From positions 1-20,569 of the forward strand of contig PWGR01000219.1 in the NCBI GenBank assembly GCA_003554565.1: DNA of 20,569 bases. Reading direction: 5' to 3'. The position numbers and the translations under genes were made by a program. A model generated the notes under the pieces. The model did not search any database and was not told the origin of the DNA. It was given only the letters and a program-made list of their open reading frames with translations. Source of the DNA: Clostridia bacterium. GTDB taxonomy: Bacteria; Bacillota; Sulfobacillia; SLMV01. This document shows, piece by piece, positions 1-8,078 of this stretch. Every line of letters starts with the position of its first letter. Within the stretch, counting starts at the first letter, position 1.

Positions 1-116
1 CGCCGCGTTACCTCCCCGAGCGGAAGTCCCCTTCGAGGATCAACGTCCCAGAACCGCTTCACCTCATCGGGAGTCATCGCGTGAAAGGGCGGCGCAGGCT
101 CTTTCAGAATACTCAC
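1..116 (-). CDS. P-type cation-transporting ATPase, N-terminal fragment (runs off left edge)
   Basis: Only the first 38 or so codons lie in the window. Read leftwards from a GTG at 116 they give a peptide containing FHAMTPDEVKRFWDVDP followed by RRGLPLGEVTRR. The pattern (W/F)HA(M/L)(S/T)xxEV...D(P)..GL..EEV is typical of the cytoplasmic N-terminal domain of P2-type (calcium or sodium/potassium class) ATPases. Those enzymes pump cations across the membrane using ATP, but no catalytic motif is visible here. The start is uncertain: GTG 116 has GAGGGA directly abutting it, and ATG at 77 is an alternative that would cut into the conserved HA. The call rests on a short match, so it is moderate. 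Confidence 0.5.
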   Translation of the reverse strand, partial: MSILKEPAPPFHAMTPDEVKRFWDVDPRRGLPLGEVTR

Positions 117-448
117 TCCCTCGCTGAGACGAGTAGAACGCTTCCGTCCTCATCCGTATGCGGGCAGTTCACACCGTATGAAGGGCCCGCGAGTCCTCCA
201 GCCCAGCCCGGAACGGACACCGAAGGACCCGGCATTTGCACCCGGCAGATTGAGCGCAGAATTTGATTGCAGCAAAACTACGGTGCAACCCGGGGGGAAG
301 GAAATGAGACCAATCGCATGCATAGAAGGTGTCAATGGGAAGGGGTACAATTTCGCAGAACATCAACGCCCGGCAATACAATGCGGTTCGCGTAAGAATC
401 GGCATATCACAAGGCAAAAGTGCCTTGCGGAGCAGGACAACCCGGCTC
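117..448. other. Intergenic region, no gene recognised
   Basis: About 330 bp lie between the deacetylase stop and the ATPase-like start, both on the minus strand. Short open frames on both strands have no recognisable protein. A perfect 6-bp inverted repeat CAAGGC(6)GCCTTG sits at 410-427, about 20 bp past the deacetylase stop. It could stop or stabilise that transcript, but no T-run follows it in the leftward direction. The promoter of the ATPase-like gene should lie here, but I could not identify convincing -35/-10 boxes. Confidence 0.4.
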
Positions 449-1729
449 CTATTCGGTCACCCCGTTGTCGAACACCACGAGCACGAGATCTTTCTGTTCA
501 AAAAATTCGATAATCACCGGCAGAGCCTCAATGGTCAGGGGGGTTTCGTGTAGAAGGTAAATGCCACCACACGGCTCGGAACCCAGCACATAATCGACGA
601 TTTCTTCCGCGGAGTCAACCCGCCAGTCCTTTGCATCATAATTCCACATAACCGTGGTCATGTCTTTTTCCGCCAGGAATGTGCTCACCTTATCATCCGT
701 GAGGCCATACGGAGGCCGGAAAAGATCTGCCGGACTACCGGTGATCGCCTGTATCAGATCACCGGTCGCGACGATCTCTCGGCCCAGCCTTTCAGCACAA
801 GCGTCGACCAGGCTGCGGTGACTCCAGGAATGGTTTCCCACCACCATACCCTCGGCACTCGCATATTCCACTGCCGCGGGGAACTCTGCGACGTGCTCGC
901 CGATGAAAAAGAAGGTGCCAGCCACCCCGTGTTCGTTCAAAATGTCCACTATCTGCTCTGTATAGGGTGAGGGGCCGTCATCAAATGTGAGGGCAACGTG
1001 CCCTTCCGGAAGGGAGTATATTTTCTCACCAGGTTCCAGCGTCAGTGAATAAACCTCTTCCGGCTCAGGTTCATTGTTGGCGTGCTCAACATAATGCTCG
1101 TATGAAGCCCGATTGGTGTGTTCTTCGCCCACAGCTGCCGTCGACTCTGCGGGCTGCCAGCCTTTGTCGTCACTCTTCGATTCCTCAACAGTCGATGCCG
1201 CATCATTGAATTGCGAATCTGCTATCACACTACTGCTACCGCACTCCTCGGACCTGTAGTCAGGCCCAAAAGCTACAGATATGACGCCAATCAGCAAAAA
1301 AAGTGCTACGACTGCCACCCTCGGAGCCCAGGCTCTCGTGACTTTCCTGCAAGGACCAAGTGCGGCATCTATCTCCTCCTCCGGTTCCCCGGGACCCAGA
1401 GCGCTTTCAAGCTCAAGCAATGAGCGCCGAAAGCGCTCTGAGCAGTAGAAATACAGAATATCCCTGCTGTTATGGCTGATCCTCGTAACTACCGCAAAAT
1501 GCTGCCTCTGAAAGGGATCCCACCGGCAGTGCAGGGAAAGCCGGTAGCGATCACCAGGGCTCAGTTCGCCGAGATTCCTCCTGACCCCCAGGTAGGTGAA
1601 CTCGTCTATTGGCAGATGCACATGTCTGTGCTGTGCATCCCGCGAAATCTTCACTGACATCTCGTAGCACGTGGGAGTTGATTCTACAGATTCGAGCTCG
1701 AATACCGGCTCGGGATGGTCCAGACTCAT
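449..1729 (-). CDS. Membrane-anchored polysaccharide deacetylase (NodB domain) with novel cytoplasmic N-terminal domain
   Basis: 426 aa. The C-terminal part (about 243-420) is a NodB/carbohydrate esterase 4 domain, which removes N-acetyl groups from peptidoglycan or other amino-sugar polymers using a divalent metal. Seen directly: motif 1 TFDDGP (248-253; Asp250 as predicted base, Asp251 as metal ligand), motif 2 HSWSH (300-304, metal-binding His300/His304), motif 3 RPPYG (338-342), DAKDW (365-369) and LLHE (392-395). A single hydrophobic segment at about 137-155 should anchor the protein with the catalytic domain outside, after an acidic linker at about 156-240. Residues 1-110 form a separate domain I do not recognise, predicted to be cytoplasmic; PilZ-like is possible but unproven. 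The ATG overlaps the stop of the upstream coiled-coil gene (ATGA), so translation is probably coupled. Confidence 0.9.
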   Translation of the reverse strand: MSLDHPEPVFELESVESTPTCYEMSVKISRDAQHRHVHLPIDEFTYLGVRRNLGELSPGDRYRLSLHCRWDPFQRQHFAVVTRISHNSRDILYFYCSERFRRSLLELESALGPGEPEEEIDAALGPCRKVTRAWAPRVAVVALFLLIGVISVAFGPDYRSEECGSSSVIADSQFNDAASTVEESKSDDKGWQPAESTAAVGEEHTNRASYEHYVEHANNEPEPEEVYSLTLEPGEKIYSLPEGHVALTFDDGPSPYTEQIVDILNEHGVAGTFFFIGEHVAEFPAAVEYASAEGMVVGNHSWSHRSLVDACAERLGREIVATGDLIQAITGSPADLFRPPYGLTDDKVSTFLAEKDMTTVMWNYDAKDWRVDSAEEIVDYVLGSEPCGGIYLLHETPLTIEALPVIIEFFEQKDLVLVVFDNGVTE

Positions 1730-2526
1730 GATTGATCACTGTGTTCATCAGTATCCGCTTCGTCAGAATCCTGGTCCAGGGATCCTGTCACCTGGTCGGT
1801 AAAATCTCTGACGACATTCAACAGATAGCGGTTCTGCTGCTTTGCCTGATCTAACTGCTGTTTCAGGTTTGCGTTCTCTCCCTCCAGTTCATAAATCATC
1901 TGGTCTCTTTTCTCGATTTCCTGCAGTCTTCTCTCAGTGTCCTTCTGACTCTGCTCATGCAGTCTCTGATACTTCCTCTGCTCCACATCTATGCGATTCT
2001 TGAGCTCGTCGACAGTTTCCGACATCTCGGACTCAATGCGCCTGTACTGCTCCAGGGCGTGATCGATCTGTACGTTCTTGTCCGCCAGTTTTTGCTTCAG
2101 ATCTTCTATTTGCTCCTCTTTCTCCGCCAGGAGAGCCCTCGTTCTCTCCAGGTCCTTATCCGATATAGCCGCCTGTTGACGGCTATCCTCCAGCCTGTTC
2201 TGCAGCTCGGTGACACTGCTATCTGACATGCGTTTGGCCAGTATGGCGTTCTCCACGGCTATCATGAGATCGAGCGATGCTTTGTCCTCGAGAACAATCC
2301 GACTGTCACGGTCAAAAAGCCGGGTGCCGTGCTCACGTGCTGGTTCGTCATCGCCGCACTCCGGCTCCCCGTGCTGGTGATCCCCTTGCTGATCATCTTG
2401 ATTTCCGGGTTGACTCTCTGGCTCACTGGATTCCTCTGTCTGCTCTTCTGCAGTCGCTTCCGCCTCGGAATTGTCTTGTGGCTTGATATATCCGAATACC
2501 TTGTCGAGCATAGAGTCTTTGCCCAC
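1726..2526 (-). CDS. Acidic coiled-coil protein of unknown function
   Basis: 266 aa. After a short MLDKVFGYIKP segment the protein has an acidic, Glu/Gln/Asp-rich, disordered stretch (about 18-68). A long alpha-helical coiled coil follows (about 85-245) with many heptads such as LAEKEEQIEDLKQKL and EIEKRDQMIYELEGE. The tail is acidic. There is no signal peptide, membrane segment or catalytic motif, so it is probably a cytosolic structural or scaffold protein. GTG at 2526 is chosen because GAGGGG lies 9 nt upstream; the ATG at codon 6 is an alternative. Its stop overlaps the start of the deacetylase by 4 nt. The two proteins probably work together, for example as an envelope-linked assembly; this is inferred from position only. 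Confidence 0.75.
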   Translation of the reverse strand: MGKDSMLDKVFGYIKPQDNSEAEATAEEQTEESSEPESQPGNQDDQQGDHQHGEPECGDDEPAREHGTRLFDRDSRIVLEDKASLDLMIAVENAILAKRMSDSSVTELQNRLEDSRQQAAISDKDLERTRALLAEKEEQIEDLKQKLADKNVQIDHALEQYRRIESEMSETVDELKNRIDVEQRKYQRLHEQSQKDTERRLQEIEKRDQMIYELEGENANLKQQLDQAKQQNRYLLNVVRDFTDQVTGSLDQDSDEADTDEHSDQS

Positions 2527-3227
2527 TGTTGAACACCCCTCATAAGAGATGCTTATTTGACAGGCACAAATTCAATCCCCGTAGCATCCTGTTCGCCGGG
2601 TTTGAAGTTATGAACAAGCCTCATTGTTCTGAAAAGAGACATTTGCGGGTCGTCGACGCGTCAATGCTGCTGAATCTCACCATGTCTCTCCGTTGTCAGC
2701 GATCTCACTCCCTCCTGTATCGGCGAGTAGCCAACTGCCCTGCTCTCATCTGGACCAGAAGCTGTCTTTAGCCTTCAGCTCCGCTCAAACCCCATGGCAT
2801 ACTGTAGAGTAACGTCCATGTCGCGCTACCTCCGGCTTCGCCGGCTTGGTAAATCCTCCTTATGTTCTGCACATTCGCCACCAAAAGCCCTGTTCCTTCG
2901 AATTTCGCGCTCAATCTTCATATATTGACACCAATTGGTGCCCAGGACAGCTCTCCACCATGAATTACATCGGCATCAATTCAGAGAGTCTGCAGTCATC
3001 AATCTGGTGGTTGTGTCGTAGGAGTTGGGGATACGAGATGATAGGAAGCTCGCGCTGCACTAAGCTCGCGCTGCACTCGGGCGCCTCTCGACCAATACCA
3101 CACCGATACGGGGCTTGCGCGTCAAGAGCAGGCAGGGGCGTCGGTGCTCAACAGATGCATCTCGCTTGACTCACCCAGGAGGAAAGGATAATCTCGTTGA
3201 GCGCAATGCTGTAAAAACAGACAGAGG
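2527..3227. other. Long intergenic region, no gene recognised
   Basis: About 700 bp without a convincing gene. Short frames on both strands (for example 2846-3169 +) lack a good ribosome site and read like random translation. Structural elements seen: a hairpin CCGGC-TTC-GCCGG at 2832-2844, a perfect 12-bp palindrome CACCAATTGGTG at 2929-2940, and a 16-bp tandem duplication at 3046-3077. The promoter for the coiled-coil/deacetylase pair is expected near the left end. Confidence 0.45.
3046..3077. repeat. Perfect 16-bp tandem duplication
   Basis: AAGCTCGCGCTGCACT occurs twice head to tail (3046-3061 and 3062-3077) without a mismatch. It lies in non-coding DNA. It could be a recent replication-slippage duplication or a doubled protein-binding site. 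Confidence 0.9.
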
Positions 3228-3645
3228 CTAAGGATACGACTCAATGACCACAGTCTCAGCCCTCGCCTGTACCGGATCCGATTCGGCCACTGGTCCCGTA
3301 AACCACACCTGTACAACAAGATCTCTTTTAATTTCCGCGGTACTGACTCGCCGGTATGAGTCGTTGTGCCTGATGAGTACATCCGCTTGGCCGGTGACAA
3401 ATATCAGCCCGTTCATAGCATCCGCTGCCGGGTTCCGCCTCCACCAGGATCTGCACTGCTTCGTCTCCCGCAACGCGGCCTACCTCCATCACCACTGCGC
3501 GTATGTCGGGATCACCTTCCGGGATCTGCACACACCCCACAGGTATGACAAGAGCTGACAACGCCAGTACGACCAGAATAATGCCGCCTATGCGGCGGGT
3601 TCTCCCACCTACAGATGTCCCGACACCTACCGTAGAATCGCTCAC
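3228..3645 (-). pseudogene. DUF3221-type lipoprotein gene with a single frameshift
   Basis: Two overlapping minus-strand frames join to give one DUF3221-like (YobA-like) protein of about 138 aa. The first frame starts at GTG 3645, 6 nt after GGAGGG. It has a basic N-terminus, a hydrophobic stretch (about 20-36) and a lipobox-like PVGC with Cys38, then DIRAVVMEVG...AVQILVEAEP. The second frame continues with AADAMNGLIFVTGQADVLI and ends with the hallmark VQVWFTGPVAESDPVQ, stopping at TAG 3230-3228. The switch fits one extra base in the GGG run at 3430-3432 (CCC on the coding strand). DUF3221 lipoproteins are secreted and their role is unknown. The break could be a true pseudogene or a sequencing/assembly slip; the intact reading beyond it favours a recent or artefactual event. 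Confidence 0.75.
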
Positions 3646-3973
3646 GTTGATCCCTCCGCGGCTGGTCGCTCGGTCATCGCGCATGTCACGCCGGGCCGAT
3701 AGTACTCCTGCCGCGGTGCGGCACACACATGTGACACGATAGCGGAATACACCAGATCGTCCTCCGCCGGGCGCGATACAGCTCCCGCTTCCTGCGCGAT
3801 AGCCCTTCCTGGTCTTCTGACGACCGTCGTCCGCAGTTGTTCCCGTCACGGGCAGTCACCGTCGGAGCGAGTGACAAACCATCCTCTGTCGGGTCATGTT
3901 CGATGGTTCGACACGACGATACGGGTTTGCTTCTTGCTCACAGATTCCTCGGTGCGTCAGCACTGGTTTATTT
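3646..3973. other. Intergenic region with a GC hairpin
   Basis: About 330 bp lie between the stop of the B12-protein gene and the GTG of the lipoprotein gene, both minus strand. No gene is supported; the open frames here are upstream extensions or shadows. A 6-bp perfect hairpin TGCCGC-GGT-GCGGCA (3709-3723) could be part of a transcription stop for the B12 operon, but there is no T-run. Confidence 0.35.
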
Positions 3974-5641
3974 TCAATCGGGATGGTACATCCCTTGCCG
4001 ATCCTGATCAAGGAGAAAAATGCGTGCATCTTCGGACACAGGGTCTCCCCCATCCGCGTCGACTGCCACGCAGCGTCCTTCAATAATCCGGGTCTGCAGC
4101 TGGCCGCAGGCAGCAGGATTTCCCGCCAGATGAGGTGCATCGAGATACCCTCGGCGCACGGCCTCTGCCAGGGTAGCGGAATCGGCCAGCGGGTCTGAAG
4201 CTCCCTCGCCCAGGGATGCTATCGCATCGAGCAGCCGCTTCGCCTCACGCATCAATTCGTCCCGGCGCACAAGTACACGTTCGTCAGAACACACGTCCGG
4301 GAAACCGTCCAGGTGGCGATCAATTACCTGATTGACAAGACGGCAGCTGGCAATCACATCATCCTCCGTGGCAGCATGATCAGCTTCGCTGAAGCTTACA
4401 ACATGCATAATGTCGGGGTCCATGGCCATCTGCAGTACGGTTGAGTAGGCCAGCTGTCCGCGGGCCATATCGGGATCGGGCGGGAAGCTGAACAGCCCGG
4501 CCCGGGTCTGACGGTAGATGCAGAAGCTGCCGCTCGCCAGTGAACTGATCATTTCATCCTTGGCCATCATCTTGGCCAGATCCATGACACCAGATGTGCC
4601 CGGCGGGGTATTAAACATATACTGCGACACATAATGCCGGACCCCGGCTGCCCGGGCATTGTAGGCAGCCAGATAGGCCGCGGCAACGGCCACGGTATCG
4701 TGTGCATCCCGTAGGCTCCAGTGGTGCGATTCATTCACTTCGACAGGCACGTTCCTCTCGGCGTGCCAACACATCAGCTCCTGTGCGTCCCGAATACTCT
4801 CCTCCAGGCCGCGGGGTCCCCGACCGTCCAGCACGTTGTACCAGAACAGGGGGACGGCACACCATGCGTTTCGTATTGTATTGAGAAGCACTTCGGCAAA
4901 GCGAAAGACATCAATGGTACCGCTGTAGCAGCGCATCAGGGGGTAGTTCCCACCCTGAGCGGCCGCATACAGGCGGACCAGGTCGCCGGCGCGGCGCACC
5001 GGTACTCCACCGGCCCCATCCTGCATCGGATCACGCTCCGCAGGACGGAAAAACGCGAGTTGAGCATTGTGGTCGGGGCCCAGGGACAGAATGTCCAGAA
5101 CTTCAGCACGGGCTATCCGGCGGATCCCCTTTTCAGTCTCCTCCAGTGTCGGGCGGCCGTAATGATGACGCAGGAGAGGCTTCTCCCCCCTCTGCGCGAT
5201 CCGGCTCACCACGTCCCCGGACGGCCTGCCCCCCTCAGCAGGGGCTCCGCCACCCCGCAGATAACGCAGAATATCATCAGGTCCGGCAGACCCGTCGAAG
5301 GTTTCCGCAAATAGACCGGATTCTTGTGCCACACGACACACGGGGCCCGTACCTCCCAACACAAATTCTACGCCTTCGGTGCCCCCCTCGGCCGCACACC
5401 GCACCAGCTCTGAGAACACCTGCTGGGCTGACTCCGGGGAAAGACGGTAGCTTACAGCCACCACATCCGGTCCGACCTCCCGACATCTGTCGATCAAAAC
5501 GTCTGGTTTGACACGCGTTCCCATGAACTCCGTCCGGCAGCCCTCACCCTCGGCGAGTCGCAGGAAGCTGAATACCCCCGCTACATGCACGCAATCCCCC
5601 AGCGTAGCCGCCAGGATGTGCTTCGGTCCCGCTCCTGTCAT
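3974..5641 (-). CDS. Cobalamin-binding protein with mutase-like C-terminal domain
   Basis: 555 aa from ATG 5641, which lies 2 nt past the stop of the upstream dehydrogenase; a TTG at 5647 would overlap that stop, but the ATG is preferred. Residues 5-130 form a Rossmann-type B12-binding domain: GDCVHVAGVFSFLRLAE, then DVVAVSYRLSPE and FVLGGTGP. His19 is in the place of the cobalt-ligand histidine, but the spacing is D-x-x-H-x-x-G rather than the classical D-x-H-x-x-G. Residues 150-450 look like a TIM-barrel catalytic part: NESHHWSLRDAHDTVAVAA (303-321) and SQYMFNTPPG (339-348) resemble glutamate/methylaspartate mutase E-type proteins. The end (LDAPHLAGNPAACG, VAVDADGGDPVSEDAR) is a further conserved-looking tail. 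It is probably an adenosylcobalamin-dependent rearrangement enzyme with unknown substrate. Translation is probably coupled to the dehydrogenase, suggesting consecutive steps. Confidence 0.75.
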   Translation of the reverse strand: MTGAGPKHILAATLGDCVHVAGVFSFLRLAEGEGCRTEFMGTRVKPDVLIDRCREVGPDVVAVSYRLSPESAQQVFSELVRCAAEGGTEGVEFVLGGTGPVCRVAQESGLFAETFDGSAGPDDILRYLRGGGAPAEGGRPSGDVVSRIAQRGEKPLLRHHYGRPTLEETEKGIRRIARAEVLDILSLGPDHNAQLAFFRPAERDPMQDGAGGVPVRRAGDLVRLYAAAQGGNYPLMRCYSGTIDVFRFAEVLLNTIRNAWCAVPLFWYNVLDGRGPRGLEESIRDAQELMCWHAERNVPVEVNESHHWSLRDAHDTVAVAAAYLAAYNARAAGVRHYVSQYMFNTPPGTSGVMDLAKMMAKDEMISSLASGSFCIYRQTRAGLFSFPPDPDMARGQLAYSTVLQMAMDPDIMHVVSFSEADHAATEDDVIASCRLVNQVIDRHLDGFPDVCSDERVLVRRDELMREAKRLLDAIASLGEGASDPLADSATLAEAVRRGYLDAPHLAGNPAACGQLQTRIIEGRCVAVDADGGDPVSEDARIFLLDQDRQGMYHPD

Positions 5642-5643
5642 GG

Positions 5644-6756
5644 TCAATCACCCACCATCTCATCAGTATCTGTACCTGCGACCCGCATCCATATCTCCTC
5701 CAGCGTCAGGCCGAAAAGTCCCAGCCTTTCAACCGTGCGGCCCGTCCTCCAGTAGTCAGTGCCGTGCAGAACGCAGGCCAGGTGGACGATGGATTTTATC
5801 GTCGGCGTGGGCACACCCAGCAGGTCACCAAAGGAAGCCATGGGAACGAGACTCGCTGGTATGTCATCTGTGATGTACCGGTGATGCAGCCCGGGCGGTG
5901 CGGCAATGCCTTTGTAAGCCCGGTTGGATTGCATGGCCCGGCACAAGTTATCCGCCCGTACACCATATGCCTGGCGAAGGAAATGCAGCGCAGAACGCAC
6001 GCTCAGCCCGAGGGCCCGGGCCACGGCCCTGCGCTCATCATCCATTTCCTCGAGAATTCGTGCGACTGACGGGCTGATCCCTTCACGATAGTAATCGAAT
6101 TGAATCTGCTGCTCGATCCTCGTTGCATTCAGGATCGTGGGGGCAGGATGAAAAATTGCCCCAATGTTGTCAAAGCTGGTCTCCAGCACGTTCTCCGCCG
6201 CAGTAAATACGGGAAGCGGGACCCGGAGAAACTCCAGTACCCGTTCGGTCTCCCCAGCCGGCAGCGCCGCCAGGGGCACCACCCGCTTCAGAGCGTGTAT
6301 GCGGACGCGCGCCGGCCCGGAAATCCTGCTGGCAAACAGGAAGGTCTGTGCTTCCGCCACGCACACCCGATCCGAAACCCCGAGGCCGTCCAGGACAAAG
6401 CGAAACTCAAGCGCTCCGCCCGTACGACCCGGATTCAGGACGATCACCTGACCGGGCCGCAAATGAGGGGCCATCTGTGATGCCATGGGGCGGTGGGCAA
6501 ACGCAGGCAGTGCCACCATTATCACATGGGCGCCCCGCACTACTTCGGACAGGTCCGTGCTCACTTCTGCGAGCCGGGCAAAACCCGTAAACTCCCCCTC
6601 CAGGTGTATTCCGCCCTCCCCGGCGACCGCCTGCAGACGATCAGGTGTGCGATTGTACAGGCGGGTTTCACAGCCCTGCATGGCCAGGTAACCAGCCAAC
6701 GCCTGCCCCCCGCCTCCCGCACCGACAACTGCAAACCTGGTATTTCTTCTCTCCAT
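5644..6756 (-). CDS. NAD(P)-dependent octopine/nopaline (opine) dehydrogenase family protein
   Basis: 370 aa. The N-terminal Rossmann fold begins RFAVVGAGGGGQALAGYLA, with GxGxxG at 12-17 for NAD(P). The C-terminal Octopine_DH-type domain (about 185-330) contains SFDNIGAIFHPAPTILNATR, whose His203 matches the catalytic His of opine dehydrogenases. Family members reductively join an amino acid to a 2-oxo acid, or oxidise the product; some members are diverged and act on other 2-oxo or amino substrates. ATG 6756 is chosen because GGGAAGGGGG lies 5 nt upstream. The open frame runs to 6861, but that extension has no ribosome site and precedes the nucleotide-binding motif by too much. The gene for the B12 protein begins 2 nt after its stop. 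Confidence 0.85.
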   Translation of the reverse strand: MERRNTRFAVVGAGGGGQALAGYLAMQGCETRLYNRTPDRLQAVAGEGGIHLEGEFTGFARLAEVSTDLSEVVRGAHVIMVALPAFAHRPMASQMAPHLRPGQVIVLNPGRTGGALEFRFVLDGLGVSDRVCVAEAQTFLFASRISGPARVRIHALKRVVPLAALPAGETERVLEFLRVPLPVFTAAENVLETSFDNIGAIFHPAPTILNATRIEQQIQFDYYREGISPSVARILEEMDDERRAVARALGLSVRSALHFLRQAYGVRADNLCRAMQSNRAYKGIAAPPGLHHRYITDDIPASLVPMASFGDLLGVPTPTIKSIVHLACVLHGTDYWRTGRTVERLGLFGLTLEEIWMRVAGTDTDEMVGD

Positions 6757-7190
6757 ACCGTCCCCCTTCCCAACCGGAAGAGGCCCGGACCCCCTCCGGC
6801 AACTCGCACTACTGGATCTAGAATGTGCCCATAAAAGGAATATAATTCCGGCACAAGGCATGGTTCTGCCCCAACCCGTCTACTGGTCATCCATCTCGGT
6901 CAAAAATGGGGATTCACAGAGACTCACGTGGTAGCGGCATGATAACCGGTATGCACCCGCGCTGCACGGCAACAATCACGGCACCGGAGGGTCCCGCAAA
7001 AATTACGTGCGGTGAGCAGGCCGGTTGCAACGCCCCTCTCTCCGCCAAGTCCAGCATGCATGACTACTCTGAGACAACTCCATCTCTTGTAGTGTAGCAT
7101 ATTGTTACGACCGCCGACTATCACGAACATGCCGCACAGTTCTCCATAATTCGCGGCGATGAGGCTGGAGATCCTCAGAGCAGAGAACGA
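6757..7190. other. Intergenic/leader region upstream of the opine dehydrogenase-B12 operon
   Basis: About 430 bp lie between the QueG-like stop and the dehydrogenase ATG, both minus strand. No gene is supported. It should hold the operon promoter. Nested inverted repeats at 6824-6855 are the most notable structure (listed separately). I looked for a cobalamin riboswitch and did not recognise one. Confidence 0.35.
6824..6855 (-). promoter_or_regulatory. Nested inverted repeats upstream of opine dehydrogenase-B12 operon (possible operator)
   Basis: Outer arms TGTGCC (6824-6829) and GGCACA (6850-6855) enclose an inner repeat GGAAT-ATA-ATTCC (6837-6849). It sits 68-99 bp upstream of the ATG at 6756 on the minus strand, where an operator or leader hairpin could act. 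Function is inferred only. The outer arms resemble the GTGCCC/GGGCAC arms before the aldo/keto reductase gene at 8131-8148. Confidence 0.3.
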
Positions 7191-8057
7191 CTACTCATGC
7201 GGTATCGCCTGCTCGCACGGCACATTCACGTAGCACTTTCCACAGGGAAAGTACGGAAATCCGTACGCTCTCTGCACTGAATGGCCCATTTCCTGTAGGT
7301 GCCGCTGGCAGCGAGCCTTGTCCTTTCCATCCGGACCGAGTGCTCCTGCAGGGCACCGTTTCAGGCAGGCGCGGCAGCTCCCCTCAGAAAACCAAAGGCA
7401 CCTGCTCGTGTGTCGTTCAGGTTCTCCGGAGGGGACGTTCGCCGTCTGCAGGTCCAGCGCAGTAACTATACTCCCGAACCTGCCGGAGGTTCCCCTGTCG
7501 GTGATGAGCCCAGCGTGCAGCCCGAAAGAACCCAGCCCGGCGGCATAAGCGACGTGACGCTCTGACCAGTTGCTGCTCAGGTTGCGGGACGCAAATCTAT
7601 CCATAAGCGCGGGAGCGCAGGCATCGTATCCCAGCCCACGCAGAAAAGCCACCACGCGCCTCCGAAGCCGCTCGTTGAACAACTCGCCGTAAAAACGGGC
7701 GTAGAGCCACCTCTCGGAACAGTGATCCACATCATAGTTGCGTCGATTGATGTCCACATTTATGGGGAGGAAGTATGATATCACTGTAGCTGCACCGGGC
7801 AGCCACTCATCGGGCTTGAGGTGGTGGGGCCCCACTACCTCCTCATCCTGCAGCCGGGCAAAGATGGGGTCTGCAGCGTGCGCAAATCCCACCAGCGGAG
7901 AATCGAATATGGGACGGCAGCTACCGGGTAGGCGGTTGCCCCGGTCCGATTCAACAAAATCTGCGATCACCTCGGTCAACTGTCCCCGCAAACGAATCAT
8001 CTCCCCTCTGCGCTTTCGGGGAATGTCCTTGTCATTATATTCTTCGCCAGACAGCAC
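7191..8057 (-). CDS. QueG-like 4Fe-4S protein (epoxyqueuosine reductase-like / reductive dehalogenase-like)
   Basis: 288 aa. It carries the signature SNWSERHVAYAAGLGSFGLHAGLITDRG (read as 162-189) typical of QueG-related iron-sulfur proteins of anaerobes. This is followed by cysteines for two [4Fe-4S] clusters: C220, C228-x2-C231-x3-C235-P, then C250, C272-x2-C275 and C281. True QueG reduces epoxyqueuosine to queuosine with cobalamin; this group is shorter and probably has another substrate, so no gene symbol is given. GTG 8057 is chosen because AGGAG lies 5 nt upstream; ATG 8000 has GGGGAG almost touching it and is less likely. It is divergent from the aldo/keto reductase gene with a 127-bp shared control region. 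Given its B12-related neighbours, a corrinoid-linked redox role is possible but unproven. Confidence 0.75.
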   Translation of the reverse strand: MLSGEEYNDKDIPRKRRGEMIRLRGQLTEVIADFVESDRGNRLPGSCRPIFDSPLVGFAHAADPIFARLQDEEVVGPHHLKPDEWLPGAATVISYFLPINVDINRRNYDVDHCSERWLYARFYGELFNERLRRRVVAFLRGLGYDACAPALMDRFASRNLSSNWSERHVAYAAGLGSFGLHAGLITDRGTSGRFGSIVTALDLQTANVPSGEPERHTSRCLWFSEGSCRACLKRCPAGALGPDGKDKARCQRHLQEMGHSVQRAYGFPYFPCGKCYVNVPCEQAIPHE

Positions 8058-8078
8058 GAAAGCTCCTCTCTGCCTGAA

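Noticed and set aside
410..427. Intrinsic terminator after the deacetylase gene
   Set aside because: The 6-bp stem is real but is not followed by a T-run in the leftward direction, so it is noted only as an inverted repeat.
2846..3169. 107-codon plus-strand open frame in the long gap
   Set aside because: No ribosome site, odd composition, and it overlaps the tandem repeat; no similarity to any family I know.
4721..5314. 197-codon plus-strand open frame opposite the B12 protein gene
   Set aside because: It is a shadow of the well-supported minus-strand gene, with no recognisable domain.
6757..6861. Longer start for the opine dehydrogenase at 6861
   Set aside because: The extra 35 residues lack a ribosome site, while ATG 6756 has an excellent one and places the GxGxxG motif at the usual distance.
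6757..7190. Possible cobalamin or SAM-type riboswitch upstream of the B12 operon
   Set aside because: On the minus strand a GAGAGAGGGG...GCAACCGGCC stretch recalls part of a SAM riboswitch, but the other conserved blocks are absent and no B12 box could be found. A covariance-model search would decide.
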